From Sphingobacterium faecale (GTDB taxonomy: Bacteria > Bacteroidota > Bacteroidia > Sphingobacteriales > Sphingobacteriaceae), in NCBI RefSeq assembly GCF_016746095.1, contig NZ_JAERTY010000008.1, forward strand, positions 310,001 through 374,000: a DNA stretch of 64,000 nucleotides, in the 5' to 3' direction. The notes beneath the pieces were generated by a model, which searched no databases, was not told the origin of the DNA, and saw only the letters and a list, made by a program, of their open reading frames with translations. Shown here piece after piece: positions 7,549 to 16,167 of the stretch (the first letter of the stretch is position 1; each line of letters begins with the position of its first letter). The position numbers were made by a program, and so were the translations under genes.

Positions 7549-8721
7549 TTACTTATTGCACATTTCTAGAAAAGCATTGCCGTAGGTACGGGCCATTATG
7601 TCCCAACTGTAAGTTGTGCGTGTATATTCGGCATAAATTTTTGCTTGTTGCCGGTAGTGTTCTGGATTTTCTAAAACTTCTGTCAGGACATTGATCCAAG
7701 CATGATTGTTTTCTGCAGGAACTAGTATGCCATTTTTTTTGTGCTGTATGGCGCTATTTATCCCCTCTAGTGCAGAGGCAATAACCAATGATCCTGCCGT
7801 AGATGCTTCTAGGCAGACTAATCCGAAACCTTCCATATCTCCAGGGATAGTGATATTAGGCATTAAAAAGGCAAGGGACTCTTGTAGGATTGGCTTTAGA
7901 TCTTCGAAAGGTACTTTGCCCAAATGAATAACTTTAGGGTAATATTGTGGCAGTATTTTCCGGAGTGTGGTTTGATCGGATGGATATCCCAAAAACAACA
8001 TGATCATTGTCTTTAGCTTTGAGGGAAGGAGTTTGATTAATCGATCTGTTAAAGTCTTTTTTGTACTGTAAGGGCCTAGCATTAACAACTGAAAATCCGT
8101 ACCCAAGTAGGGGATGACATGTTGCAAGAGCCAAGAAAATCCCTTGCGCTTTACAGGGCGACCTAGGGTGACGAATATTTTTTTGTCTACCTGTATATCT
8201 GGATACTTGTATCTGATATCAGCTAAGTTTTTTTTTGCCTGATGTTCAGTGGTATCTACACCATTAGCTATCACTTGAATTTTTTCAATCTTGATTCCAC
8301 GATCACAAGCGGCTTGGGCAGTGGCGTCACTTACTGCAAAAATACGATCAAAGGTATTAAAACGGGGGATAATTTTCTTTTGAAAATAGGCTAAGGGGTA
8401 TACGATGTCTAGACCATGTATTGTAGCAGTTTTTTTGATCTGTTCGTATCCTTTGTGATAAGAAGCGATGGCAGCAATCAAACCATCATTGAAGTGTATC
8501 ATCTTGATTTTTGGATTCGCCTTAATCACCTTCAAGATACGCGCATTTAGTTTTAGAAAGAATGCTAGGAGCGACTCTTGATGGTCATAGACGATGGTAT
8601 GTGTTTTTAGGTACAGCGCTACACCATTAATCAATTCGTAGCTTTGTTTTTCCATCCCACCAGTAGCAGGAGGTGACTTGTGGCTTACAAATAGTATTTC
8701 TGTATCCGTTGAATGCTCCAT
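7549..8721 (-). CDS. GT-B glycosyltransferase (family 4/1)
   Basis: A 390-residue protein with the two Rossmann domains of GT-B enzymes. The N-terminal block is EILFVSHKSPPATGGMEKQ (glycine-rich acceptor loop) and the C-terminal donor domain has VTLGRPVKRKGFSWLL and the GDMEGFGLVCLEASTAGSLV nucleotide-sugar motif with the conserved E-x7-E spacing. It likely transfers a sugar from a nucleotide donor to a lipid or surface glycan. It ends a co-directional set with the membrane protein 8735-9766 (13-base gap) and the glycosyltransferase 9754-10929. Cytoplasmic, membrane-peripheral. Confidence 0.88.
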   Translation of the reverse strand: MEHSTDTEILFVSHKSPPATGGMEKQSYELINGVALYLKTHTIVYDHQESLLAFFLKLNARILKVIKANPKIKMIHFNDGLIAAIASYHKGYEQIKKTATIHGLDIVYPLAYFQKKIIPRFNTFDRIFAVSDATAQAACDRGIKIEKIQVIANGVDTTEHQAKKNLADIRYKYPDIQVDKKIFVTLGRPVKRKGFSWLLQHVIPYLGTDFQLLMLGPYSTKKTLTDRLIKLLPSKLKTMIMLFLGYPSDQTTLRKILPQYYPKVIHLGKVPFEDLKPILQESLAFLMPNITIPGDMEGFGLVCLEASTAGSLVIASALEGINSAIQHKKNGILVPAENNHAWINVLTEVLENPEHYRQQAKIYAEYTRTTYSWDIMARTYGNAFLEMCNK

Positions 8722-8734
8722 TTTATATCGATTT

Positions 8735-9766
8735 TTAATAGCTACTGGTGGGGGATGTCTGAAGTTGTTCTGGTTTCAACTGATTCGGAAAGACTTTAAA
8801 CAACACCGATAATAGAACACCAATAAGGCTCCATATTACCTGTCTGAATCGGCGAAGTATAGAGATAGAAACCCATATTGTCGCACTTTTTATACCAATC
8901 ATATCTAGGGTGATCTTGTTCGCAAATTCTTCAATACCTATTTGTCCGGGGATAGCGGCTCCTATACTTTTTATAACAACAATGGACATATCGAGTACCA
9001 AACTATCCATCGGTTGTATGGAATACCCCATAAAAAGAAGAAGCAGATAGAGTTCCATGCTGCCCACAGTCCAATGAAATGCAAAAAACAGATAAGAATA
9101 CCAGAAGTTCTTTTGGTCGTGCCGGAAGAAAATCTTGCAGTTATAAAATGCGATATTCAGTGCGGTTTTTGTTTGCCTCCAGAAAGAACTTTTGTCCCGT
9201 ATAGGTGAAGGACCTATCGGTCGATATAAAGCGATGAATAACGCTGTTTTTAATAAGAGAAGTACGACAATTGTACACGTAATTATCCATGTTAGTTCTT
9301 GAGATACCGTCTTACGGATTGTATTGGATAATAGCCAGATCATGGCAATGGTAAATAAGGAGATCTGAGATAATGTAGCCGTTATCCTAGAGGATGTTAC
9401 GGATTTTAGCGCTGTCTCTTGGTTAATCTGATAGGGCTTTAGAAGTTGGGCTTTCAGTAGGTCGCCTGCTATGATGCTGGTTGGATTATAGAGCGCTAAT
9501 GTTTCGCCAATCTGTCGAAAGGCAAATAATCGAAACAATGATATGTTTTTTCTATCCTGTCCTAAACATAGCCACCAACCTATAGTTCCCAAAAAATAGG
9601 CTGTAAACGTCAATAATAAAATATAGGTGAATTTGAAACCGACCTGTTTTAGTTGGTTTTTTAAAGCGGTAAAGTCTGTGTTTGCAATGAACACAGTTAT
9701 GGATATTATTGCAATACATAGTATAAAACCTTTGGCGAATTTACGCCATAGAGTTAGTTTGCCCAT
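8735..9766 (-). CDS. LPG_synthase_TM (UPF0104) integral membrane protein
   Basis: A 343-residue polytopic protein with about eight hydrophobic segments (first at residues 12-30, FILCIAIISITVFIANTDF). The blocks LYNPTSIIAGDLLKAQLL and GAAIPGQIGIEEFANKI match the lysylphosphatidylglycerol synthase transmembrane domain family, which includes lipid flippases and sits next to glycosyltransferases. It overlaps the start of the 9754-10929 glycosyltransferase by 13 bases, so translational coupling in one operon is likely. A job in moving or modifying a glycolipid is inferred from the neighbours. Confidence 0.85.
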   Translation of the reverse strand: MGKLTLWRKFAKGFILCIAIISITVFIANTDFTALKNQLKQVGFKFTYILLLTFTAYFLGTIGWWLCLGQDRKNISLFRLFAFRQIGETLALYNPTSIIAGDLLKAQLLKPYQINQETALKSVTSSRITATLSQISLFTIAMIWLLSNTIRKTVSQELTWIITCTIVVLLLLKTALFIALYRPIGPSPIRDKSSFWRQTKTALNIAFYNCKIFFRHDQKNFWYSYLFFAFHWTVGSMELYLLLLFMGYSIQPMDSLVLDMSIVVIKSIGAAIPGQIGIEEFANKITLDMIGIKSATIWVSISILRRFRQVIWSLIGVLLSVLFKVFPNQLKPEQLQTSPTSSY

Positions 9767-10929
9767 GCTAAACCTGTTCCATTCTTTTGCAAAGCGAGTT
9801 GTTGTACATCAAGAAAGTATTGCTCGGATAATCTATTCCAGTCTAATTGGGATACAAAATGGAGTCCTTCTCTCTTAAATTTTAGACTAAGGTTTTCGTC
9901 TTCGATTATGTTTTTTAGAAAGGAGACATATTCTAGTGCATTTTGAGGATTACATTTGAATCCAGAAACACCATGTGTGATTAATGAAGCCGACCCTCCT
10001 CCGTCTGCAATCACGCAGGGTAATCCAGAGGCCATGGCTTCTATTACGACGTTGCCATAGGTTTCGGAGGTTGACGTAAAGACAAATGCATCGGCCGATG
10101 CGTATAGCTTGGAGAGCTGATCGTGGTTTTTTTTGCCTAGAAAGAATGCATTAGGCATTTGCTGCATAGCAGCTGTCTTGGCAGTGCCTTCACCAACTAT
10201 GATTAAGTTATAATCTAATCTCTCTTGAGCTAATGTATGGTAGATAGCAATCAAGGTTTTTATGTTCTTCTCCCATACCAATCGACTTGCAAAGAGAATA
10301 TTGGGCTTGGAGTTGCCTGTTATTCTTTGGATATAATGGCTGTCTCGTTTTAAAGGTGTGAAGAGTTGACAATCTATACCTCTAGGCCATATTTGCATTT
10401 TTTTTGCATCAATGCCGATTGTTGATAATTCATCTGCAATAGCGTTTGTGGGGATATAGACCATTCCTACGCGATTGTAGAAACTGATCATGGCTTTTTT
10501 TATCCAATGTTGCGTTGGTTTTACCAATGAAGTCAGGTTTCTGAAGTAATAATCGATGTAGGAGATAAAGTGTGTGTGATATATGGTCAAGACTGGTATT
10601 CCTCGTTTTTGAGCATAATTGAGTGCGAAAAAGCCGAGTAGAGAGGGAGTAGCTATATGGATGACTTCAGGAGCAAAGTCGTCCAATGCTGTTTCTAATT
10701 TTGCTTTTATAAGATGCGGGATTGCAAGACTGTAATCTTCATTGACTGGTATTCTAAAGGCTGGTACTTTATAGGATTTAAAATTCCGAAACTGTTGTGG
10801 GCCATTTCCGTAAATGAACAGATAGTCAAATAGGGTGCTGTCAATTCTTTCTATCAATTGGAACATGGTGCGCGAAGCTCCGTCAAAATCTGCAATTAAT
10901 ATTTCGGTAAAAAAGGCTACTCTCCTCAT
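9754..10929 (-). CDS. GT-B glycosyltransferase (family 4, SqdX/MgdA-like)
   Basis: A 391-residue protein starting MRRVAFFTEILIADFDGASR, with IHIATPSLLGFFALNYAQKRG, IYHTHFISY and the donor-site region NILFASRLVWEKNIKTLI and FVFTSTSETYGNVVIEAMAS (split of the conserved E-x7-E helix). The pattern recalls glycosyltransferases that act on diacylglycerol or phosphatidylinositol head groups. First gene of a three-gene operon with the flippase-like protein and a second glycosyltransferase, which supports a role in glycolipid or surface polysaccharide synthesis. The exact sugar and acceptor are not readable from the sequence. Confidence 0.87.
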   Translation of the reverse strand: MRRVAFFTEILIADFDGASRTMFQLIERIDSTLFDYLFIYGNGPQQFRNFKSYKVPAFRIPVNEDYSLAIPHLIKAKLETALDDFAPEVIHIATPSLLGFFALNYAQKRGIPVLTIYHTHFISYIDYYFRNLTSLVKPTQHWIKKAMISFYNRVGMVYIPTNAIADELSTIGIDAKKMQIWPRGIDCQLFTPLKRDSHYIQRITGNSKPNILFASRLVWEKNIKTLIAIYHTLAQERLDYNLIIVGEGTAKTAAMQQMPNAFFLGKKNHDQLSKLYASADAFVFTSTSETYGNVVIEAMASGLPCVIADGGGSASLITHGVSGFKCNPQNALEYVSFLKNIIEDENLSLKFKREGLHFVSQLDWNRLSEQYFLDVQQLALQKNGTGLAWAN

Positions 10930-11127
10930 TTTATTTTGTTTATCTGTAAATATATAGTGAGGATGTAACGTTGGAGATAAGGAGGTGTTAAGATATTGTA
11001 ATCTGTTTGTAACGTAAGTGTTGTGTGTTAATATTCTGTAAATCAGTTGGCGATATATTGTTAATGTAAAGGTGCATCTGTGTTTATAATGTGGTCGTAC
11101 TTTTGTGGGAGATCAGATTAAATAGAT

Positions 11128-12099
11128 ATGTTATTGTATTTGTCTTACGAAAGAAATAAGAAACAATGGAACATAAGAGTTTTAATTTTATCCCTTGTAT
11201 GTGGTGTCGCATGTTTGCTTCTGGCATTTAGAAGTAAGGGAACACTACAACGTGGCTTTGAACCCGCCCTGTCATCACTCCTAGAGGTATCTTCTGGTGA
11301 AATTGATGTCCTGACCTATAATATTGCAGGATTACCAGAGTGGATATCTAGTGCGAAGGCGCCCCGGGAGGCGAGCATTGTCTCTATTGGACAAAAGATC
11401 AATGGTTTTGATGTGGTGAATATCCAAGAGGATTTCAATTATAACAAATTTTTGTATCAGGACAACCGACATCCTTACCGCACTCCCAATATGGGGGGCG
11501 TACCATTTGGTGATGGACTGACCACCTTGTCAACGTATCCTATTGTTGAATTTGAACGTGTGACTTGGGACGATTGTCGTGGTGCTGACTGCCTTACTCC
11601 GAAAGGATTCTCATATGCTCGGATTCAACTGGCAAAAAATGTATTTTTGGATGTATACAATGTACATGCGACTGCTCAAGATGATGTTGCTGCTACTCAG
11701 GCCAGAAAGGGCAACTTACGGCAATTGGCGTCGTATATCGAGGAGCATTCTATGTGTCAGGCTGTATTATTGATGGGCGATTTTAATGCGCATTATGCTT
11801 TTGAACGAGAGTGGATAAAGGCTTTTCAAGAGCAGGTAGATGTGATTGATAGTTGGGTGCTTCTGCAGAATGAAGGTGTCTTCCCTGAGATCGTCAGAAA
11901 TTTCAAAGCAAAACCCGCATTGAGTGTTACTGATGACTGTGAGAGTATTGATAAGATATTTTTTAGAAATAGTGATAATCTATTGTTGAATCCTACAGGT
12001 TATCGGGTAGAGCATGAGCTTTTTCAAAATGAATCGGGACAGCCGCTCTCAGACCATTGTGCCATTTCTTTGACGTTGGGGTGGCAACATATCAAATAA
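11128..12099 (+). CDS. Endonuclease/exonuclease/phosphatase (EEP) family enzyme, copy 1
   Basis: A 323-residue protein with one N-terminal membrane segment (about residues 11-27) and a complete EEP fold: DVLTYNIAGLP (Asn), VNIQEDF (metal Glu), DVYNVHATAQ, GDFNAHY (Asp/Asn), and SDHCA at the C-terminus (Asp/His). The GADCLTPKGFSYARIQL block recalls the KGF motif of bacterial neutral sphingomyelinases, so a phospholipid or sphingolipid phosphodiesterase is more likely than a DNA enzyme. The N-terminal segment should keep the catalytic domain on the outer side of the inner membrane. It is followed by a close paralogue. Confidence 0.82.
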   Translation: MLLYLSYERNKKQWNIRVLILSLVCGVACLLLAFRSKGTLQRGFEPALSSLLEVSSGEIDVLTYNIAGLPEWISSAKAPREASIVSIGQKINGFDVVNIQEDFNYNKFLYQDNRHPYRTPNMGGVPFGDGLTTLSTYPIVEFERVTWDDCRGADCLTPKGFSYARIQLAKNVFLDVYNVHATAQDDVAATQARKGNLRQLASYIEEHSMCQAVLLMGDFNAHYAFEREWIKAFQEQVDVIDSWVLLQNEGVFPEIVRNFKAKPALSVTDDCESIDKIFFRNSDNLLLNPTGYRVEHELFQNESGQPLSDHCAISLTLGWQHIK

Positions 12100-12176
12100 G
12101 AGGCTTAATGGTTAAAGAAAGTTGTAAAGGGCTACTTTGTTTATAGCTATTTTGAATAACTTTACTTGTTATCAAA

Positions 12177-13106
12177 ATGTTGTATATCCTATTTTTATTT
12201 ATCCTGATCGTCCTCTTTATTCTATTTTTTAGAAAAGGCAGAGGTGTATTGATATCGGAGGTGCTGAATTCGATCGATATGGAATATCGACAAGAAGGAA
12301 ACCTTCGTGTATTGACTTATAATGTTGCTGGACTTCCCCAACGTCTTTCCAGTGCCTCTACACCAAGGAGGAAGAGTATGGAAATCATTGGTGAGTTTCT
12401 TAACAGTTATGATATCGCAAATATACAGGAGGACTTTAATTATAATAGTTCTCTTTTTGCAAAATCCCTGCATCCCTATAGAACGCTACATAAAGGAAAG
12501 GTGCCTTTTGGTGATGGGTTAAGTACGTTATCTAAGTTTCCGATATTAGAATACCGCCGTATACCGTGGAAGGCCTGTCATGGAGCAGATTGTCTGACTC
12601 CTAAAGGATTTAGTTATATTCGTGTACAATTATCTAAGTCTATTACTATAGATGTATACAACCTTCATGCTAACGCTCATGATACTGTCCGTTCGGCCCG
12701 GGCTAGGAATCTAAACCTGGATCAATTGGCGAAGTATATTCATGACCATTCTTTGGAACGACCGTTGTTGGTCATGGGGGATTTTAATGCGCACTATTCA
12801 AATGGTTTGGATAGTATGTCTGACTTCTGTCGAAGAACTCAATTGAAAGATGTCTGGGTAGAATTGGAGAATAGAAATGAAATTCCTGCTGTTGATCCCT
12901 TTTTTATAGCGAAGGATATGTTATCATTGACCAATAAAGCAGAAAGTCTAGACAAAATTCTATATCGGAATAATCCCCATTTTAAATTCACGCCTATCTT
13001 GTATGATATCGAGAGGAAGATATTTCGTAATGAAATCAATCAACCGTTGTCGGATCACTTAGCTGTCATGGTGAGTTTAAAATGGGAATATAAGTTTGAT
13101 CAATAG
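12177..13106 (+). CDS. EEP family enzyme, copy 2 (tandem paralogue)
   Basis: A 309-residue paralogue of the gene just upstream, sharing FGDGLSTLS, GADCLTPKGFSYIR, GDFNAHY and SDHLA and the same N-terminal hydrophobic anchor (MLYILFLFILIVLFILFF). The catalytic residues appear intact in both copies. A possible promoter of its own (TTTG at 12136, TAACTTTA at 12157) suggests partly independent expression. Its stop codon abuts the stop codon of the convergent NlpE-like gene at 13107, leaving no room for a separate terminator. Tandem duplication is inferred from the shared blocks. Confidence 0.82.
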   Translation: MLYILFLFILIVLFILFFRKGRGVLISEVLNSIDMEYRQEGNLRVLTYNVAGLPQRLSSASTPRRKSMEIIGEFLNSYDIANIQEDFNYNSSLFAKSLHPYRTLHKGKVPFGDGLSTLSKFPILEYRRIPWKACHGADCLTPKGFSYIRVQLSKSITIDVYNLHANAHDTVRSARARNLNLDQLAKYIHDHSLERPLLVMGDFNAHYSNGLDSMSDFCRRTQLKDVWVELENRNEIPAVDPFFIAKDMLSLTNKAESLDKILYRNNPHFKFTPILYDIERKIFRNEINQPLSDHLAVMVSLKWEYKFDQ

Positions 13107-13595
13107 CTATTGGTCTTTGTGTAAGATATACTTATCCGCTAGTGCTCCTGTTATTTCTTTTCCTTCCGTGTCTAATTGTATAAGTATATTTTCGCCTACC
13201 TTATATTTGATGTCCATATCTTTTCCTTTTAGTTGTATGGAGCCATCCTTGTCAAACCACTCGAATTTTCCAGTATCTGCTACTGTTAAGTTGCGATCTT
13301 GATAAAGAGCTTTGTAGGAGAAAGTTTCGTCCTCGTAGATTTTGACTGTGGTTTCTATTCCTGGGCAGTCAGCACAAGGAGTTGTTCCTTTATAGGTTCC
13401 CATCCAATCAACTGAGTTTTTGGAATTGTGGGCATCCCCAATATAATCTGGGTGATTTGGGTTCAGCGCATTCGTGTCTAGGGTATTCTGTTTGTTTGAA
13501 TCGGCAGTACCGTTTGAATTTTTAGTGTTGTTTGAATTACAAGCTGCTAGTACTAGAATAGAACATAGTGCGATGGTAGAAATTGTTTTGTTCAT
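13107..13595 (-). CDS. NlpE-N domain lipoprotein
   Basis: A 162-residue lipoprotein: signal peptide with lipobox LAAC (Cys19), a Ser/Asn-rich linker to about residue 60, then an NlpE N-terminal-like domain with WMGTYKGTTPCADCPGIETT and the CxxC pair (Cys74, Cys77), and the beta-barrel strands TFSYKALYQDR and GKFEWFDKDGSIQLKG. In Enterobacteria NlpE senses copper and surface contact; the domain is widespread and the role here is unproven. It is anchored in the outer or inner membrane, with the domain in the periplasm. Confidence 0.87.
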   Translation of the reverse strand: MNKTISTIALCSILVLAACNSNNTKNSNGTADSNKQNTLDTNALNPNHPDYIGDAHNSKNSVDWMGTYKGTTPCADCPGIETTVKIYEDETFSYKALYQDRNLTVADTGKFEWFDKDGSIQLKGKDMDIKYKVGENILIQLDTEGKEITGALADKYILHKDQ

Positions 13596-13690
13596 GTCTG
13601 AATATGTTTTATATGTTATTATAATAGGAAACCTTTTCTGGTATCTTTTGTTTTAACTTTTTGTAAAAGTTACTAAAAATACTCCAATAG

Positions 13691-13723
13691 TTTGTGAATA
13701 AACTAAATACCAGTTTATCTTTG
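13691..13723 (+). promoter_or_regulatory. Consensus Bacteroidota promoter of the HopJ gene
   Basis: TTTG at 13691-13694 and TATCTTTG at 13716-13723 (21-base spacing) match the Bacteroidota primary-sigma promoter TTTG-N19-21-TAnnTTTG. The start codon of the next gene is at 13729, only 5 bases after the -7 element, so the transcript is probably leaderless or nearly so. Confidence 0.8.
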
Positions 13724-13728
13724 CTCGT

Positions 13729-14064
13729 ATGAAGGAATCAGAATTAAGGACACTTTTACAGAAAGAAGTGATTCAATTTAGCGATGTGTTGGATTTGGTA
13801 GAGCGTGAGTACACCTATATACCTACAGCTTTTAAAAATGGGGAAATAGAGAATGGCAAGGATGAGAATCAGGGAAGTGCAAGAGTACTGTTCTTGGGAT
13901 ATTTACATGGACTGAGCAAAGAAGAAACCTTACGTTTATTTAGTGAACATTATGTGTCTGTATTGAATAGCCCTTCAGGGACGGATCATCAGAATATCCG
14001 ACAGTTTGTAAGGTATGGTTGGTCTGCTGTATCTTTTGAAGGTGACGTCCTTCTTGAAAAATAG
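13729..14064 (+). CDS. HopJ-family protein
   Basis: A 111-residue soluble protein. The blocks FSDVLDLVEREYTYIPTAF, FKNGEIENGKDENQGSARV and LSKEETLRLFSEHYVSVL are the core of the HopJ family, named from a Pseudomonas type III effector but common in free-living bacteria with no secretion system, where the function is unknown. No signal peptide is visible. It is a single-gene unit: own consensus promoter on the left, long hairpin on the right. Confidence 0.88.
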   Translation: MKESELRTLLQKEVIQFSDVLDLVEREYTYIPTAFKNGEIENGKDENQGSARVLFLGYLHGLSKEETLRLFSEHYVSVLNSPSGTDHQNIRQFVRYGWSAVSFEGDVLLEK

Positions 14065-14084
14065 CTTTGCTAATATAATAATAC

Positions 14085-14129
14085 AGAGGCCGCCTCCGCA
14101 CGATATTATGTGCGTTAGAGACGGCCTCT
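14085..14129. terminator. Long GC-rich hairpin between convergent genes
   Basis: AGAGGCCG (14085-14092) pairs with CGGCCTCT (14122-14129), and CGCAC/GTGCG pairs inside it, separated by bulges. It lacks a long T-tract but lies between convergent genes, so it is most likely a bidirectional terminator. Confidence 0.65.
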
Positions 14130-14154
14130 AGAGTAGTGTGATTTAGTAATGTAA

Positions 14155-14673
14155 TTATTTTTCCAGGATTGTTTTTAGGGTTGCGAGACCTTTATCAAAG
14201 TCTTTGCTCATGTCGTAAAAGATAGACATCAGGTTAAAAGGGTAGGGCATCTTCCCATTAATTTCCCAATGCACCTCACTTTGATTGGGGGATAGGGAAT
14301 CGACTTGTATAAAGGACTTATTGGCTTGGTCCGATCCGTTAAAGAAAAGATCCATATCTACTCGTTTACCTTCTTCTATTTTCGTAATGATCTGCTTTCC
14401 GTCTCCTACTTTTTTACTTTTCCATGTATAGCTAAAGCCAACAGTGCCGTCAGTACCATTATATTCCTTTTGTATTTGAGGGTCTTGCTGTGACCAACTA
14501 TCATATGTTCCTTGCTTCTTTATTTGCTTTATATAGTCAAATACCTCGGATGAAGGTTTGTTGATAACTATTGTACTACCAGCATGAAAGTTTTTAGGGA
14601 GTATAGCGGCAACGATTAGAATAATGGCAAGTAATCCCAGTACTGTAAATAGAAAGTATTTAATAAACTTCAT
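14155..14673 (-). CDS. Membrane-anchored SRPBCC (polyketide cyclase-like) protein
   Basis: A 172-residue protein with one N-terminal membrane segment (residues 4-27) and a Bet v1-like ligand-binding domain recognised by STIVINKPSSEVFDYIKQIK, SFTYTWKSKKVGDGKQII and a C-terminal DKGLATLKTIL helix. The domain faces the outer side of the inner membrane. The ligand is unknown. It is the last of three co-directional small genes (15184-15555, 14682-15134, 14155-14673), with an 8-base gap to the VOC gene. Confidence 0.83.
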   Translation of the reverse strand: MKFIKYFLFTVLGLLAIILIVAAILPKNFHAGSTIVINKPSSEVFDYIKQIKKQGTYDSWSQQDPQIQKEYNGTDGTVGFSYTWKSKKVGDGKQIITKIEEGKRVDMDLFFNGSDQANKSFIQVDSLSPNQSEVHWEINGKMPYPFNLMSIFYDMSKDFDKGLATLKTILEK

Positions 14674-14681
14674 TTGTTACT

Positions 14682-15134
14682 TTATTGTTGGTTCATCATT
14701 TGATTTTTTCCTTCATAATGGATCATCCATGCAATACCAAACTGATCAGTGAAAGATGCGTAGAGTTCAGCGAAAAACTGTTCGCCTAAAGGCATTTCTA
14801 TATTTTGGGCATTGACAACCAATGCATCATATAGTTTTTGAGCTTCTTCTGCAGATTCTACATCGAGCATGATATAGGTATTAGTTCCGGGAGTTGCTTT
14901 ATGTCCAAAGTTTTCGATACAGTCTGATCCCATGAGCATACTGTCGGCATTGATCATCAGCGCGGTATGCATGATTTTTCTTTTATCTCCATCGTTAAGG
15001 GGATAGTTAGGATCCGCTGGCATATCGCCAAAGCGATAGGTTCCGATAAGATCTGTATGGAAGACGGTTTTGTAAAAAGCAAATGCGTCTTCGCAATTGC
15101 CATTAAAATTTAAGTAAGCGTGGATCTTTGCCAT
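14682..15134 (-). CDS. VOC-family (PhnB/glyoxalase-like) protein
   Basis: A 150-residue cytoplasmic protein whose start, IHAYLNFNGNCEDAFAFYK, and the blocks MHTALMINADSMLMGSD and NIEMPLGEQFFAELYASF are typical of PhnB-like vicinal-oxygen-chelate proteins. These bind a metal between paired beta-alpha units, but the reaction of this subgroup is not known. It lies 8 bases ahead of the SRPBCC gene, so both are probably on one transcript. Confidence 0.87.
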   Translation of the reverse strand: MAKIHAYLNFNGNCEDAFAFYKTVFHTDLIGTYRFGDMPADPNYPLNDGDKRKIMHTALMINADSMLMGSDCIENFGHKATPGTNTYIMLDVESAEEAQKLYDALVVNAQNIEMPLGEQFFAELYASFTDQFGIAWMIHYEGKNQMMNQQ

Positions 15135-15183
15135 AGTGTTTTTGTTTTATTTGAAGTTATTGATCGTTTACTTTTGTCTGATA

Positions 15184-15555
15184 TTAAGAAATAAGGGGTA
15201 AATATCTTTTTTTGTTCTCAATAATTATCCAACTGTTGATCAGTAAGAGTATGATAGCCATCAATAATCCTTCGGGAGCATATATGAGATGTTGAAGGAG
15301 GATACCGACCATTACAGGTAAAATCATGATTGCAGCCAATGCCCTGGTTTTAGGAATGATAAACAATAATCCGGCAATTATTTCTACTGTTGCTATCAAG
15401 GGCATCAGCCATTTAATAGTGGCAAAAGCCTCATTGACTTGACGGAGTTCTGCTGACATTTCGGGAACCGGTAGGTACATGAAGAATTTATTAAGTCCGG
15501 CATTGATGAACATCAATCCGAATAGAGAACAAATAATGAGTTTTATAACCTTCAT
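15184..15555 (-). CDS. DoxX-like small membrane protein
   Basis: A 123-residue protein with four transmembrane segments (about residues 5-22, 50-68, 72-90 and 97-113). The first helix MFINAGLNKFFMYLPVPEM and the following LIATVEIIAGLLFIIPKTRALA match the DoxX family of small inner-membrane proteins linked to redox and thiol stress. It leads the small co-directional set with the VOC and SRPBCC genes. Confidence 0.83.
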   Translation of the reverse strand: MKVIKLIICSLFGLMFINAGLNKFFMYLPVPEMSAELRQVNEAFATIKWLMPLIATVEIIAGLLFIIPKTRALAAIMILPVMVGILLQHLIYAPEGLLMAIILLLINSWIIIENKKRYLPLIS

Positions 15556-15647
15556 GGCATTTTATCGTTTATAATTTATTCTTCAAAGTTATTATAGGGA
15601 TAGAAGAAACAACTTGACATAAGATAAGTTTTAAAAATTTTAAATTA

Positions 15648-15675
15648 TTTGTCTCTAAAAAATATATTACTTTTG
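15648..15675 (+). promoter_or_regulatory. Promoter of the RNase P RNA gene
   Basis: TTTG at 15648-15651 and TACTTTTG at 15668-15675 match the Bacteroidota promoter, with a 16-base spacing that is slightly short. The mature RNase P RNA begins about 6 bases after it. Confidence 0.65.
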
Positions 15676-15680
15676 CAGCT

Positions 15681-16062
15681 GAAGCAAACTGGTTCTATCG
15701 CTGTTTCGATTTATCGGAAGAGAGGAAAGTCCGGGCAACATAGAGCGACACGCTTCCTAACGGGAAGGCTCCGACTTGTCGGAGACAGAAAGTGCCACAG
15801 AAAATAAACCGTCCTGATTCATCGGGATAAGGGTGAAAACGTGAGGTAAGAGCTCACGGTCTTGTATGGTGACATGCATTACGGTAAACCTCGTGTGTTG
15901 AAAAACCAAATAGGTTGCGGGAACCGAAGGCTGCTCGTCTTCTTCCGACTTGTCGGGAACCGCAATGGGTAGGTTGATGGATCCTATGAGTGATTGTAGG
16001 GCTAGATAAATGATAGAATCCCGATACGTCGGGAACAGAACCCGGCTTACAAGGTTTGCTTC
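15681..16062 (+). ncRNA. rnpB: RNase P RNA, bacterial type A
   Basis: The RNA subunit of RNase P, the ribozyme that trims tRNA 5' ends. The signature GAGAGGAAAGTCCGGGC is near 15720, the complementary ACAGAACCCGGCTTAC is at 16035, and the outer ends (GAAGCAAAC at 15681, GTTTGCTTC at 16054) pair to form the P1 helix. The P1 arm is followed by six Ts, which serves as the terminator. About 382 nt is typical for type A RNA. The gene is between a DoxX gene on the left and a response regulator on the right. Confidence 0.95.
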
Positions 16063-16167
16063 TTTTTTATTTTTCGAAGATTAGAGACGAAATTGATGCC
16101 TGCTTGTCTCTCATTGGAATCCTAAAAGTTTTTTCTTATTTTGTTCGACATTAATTCAAATGTGAAT

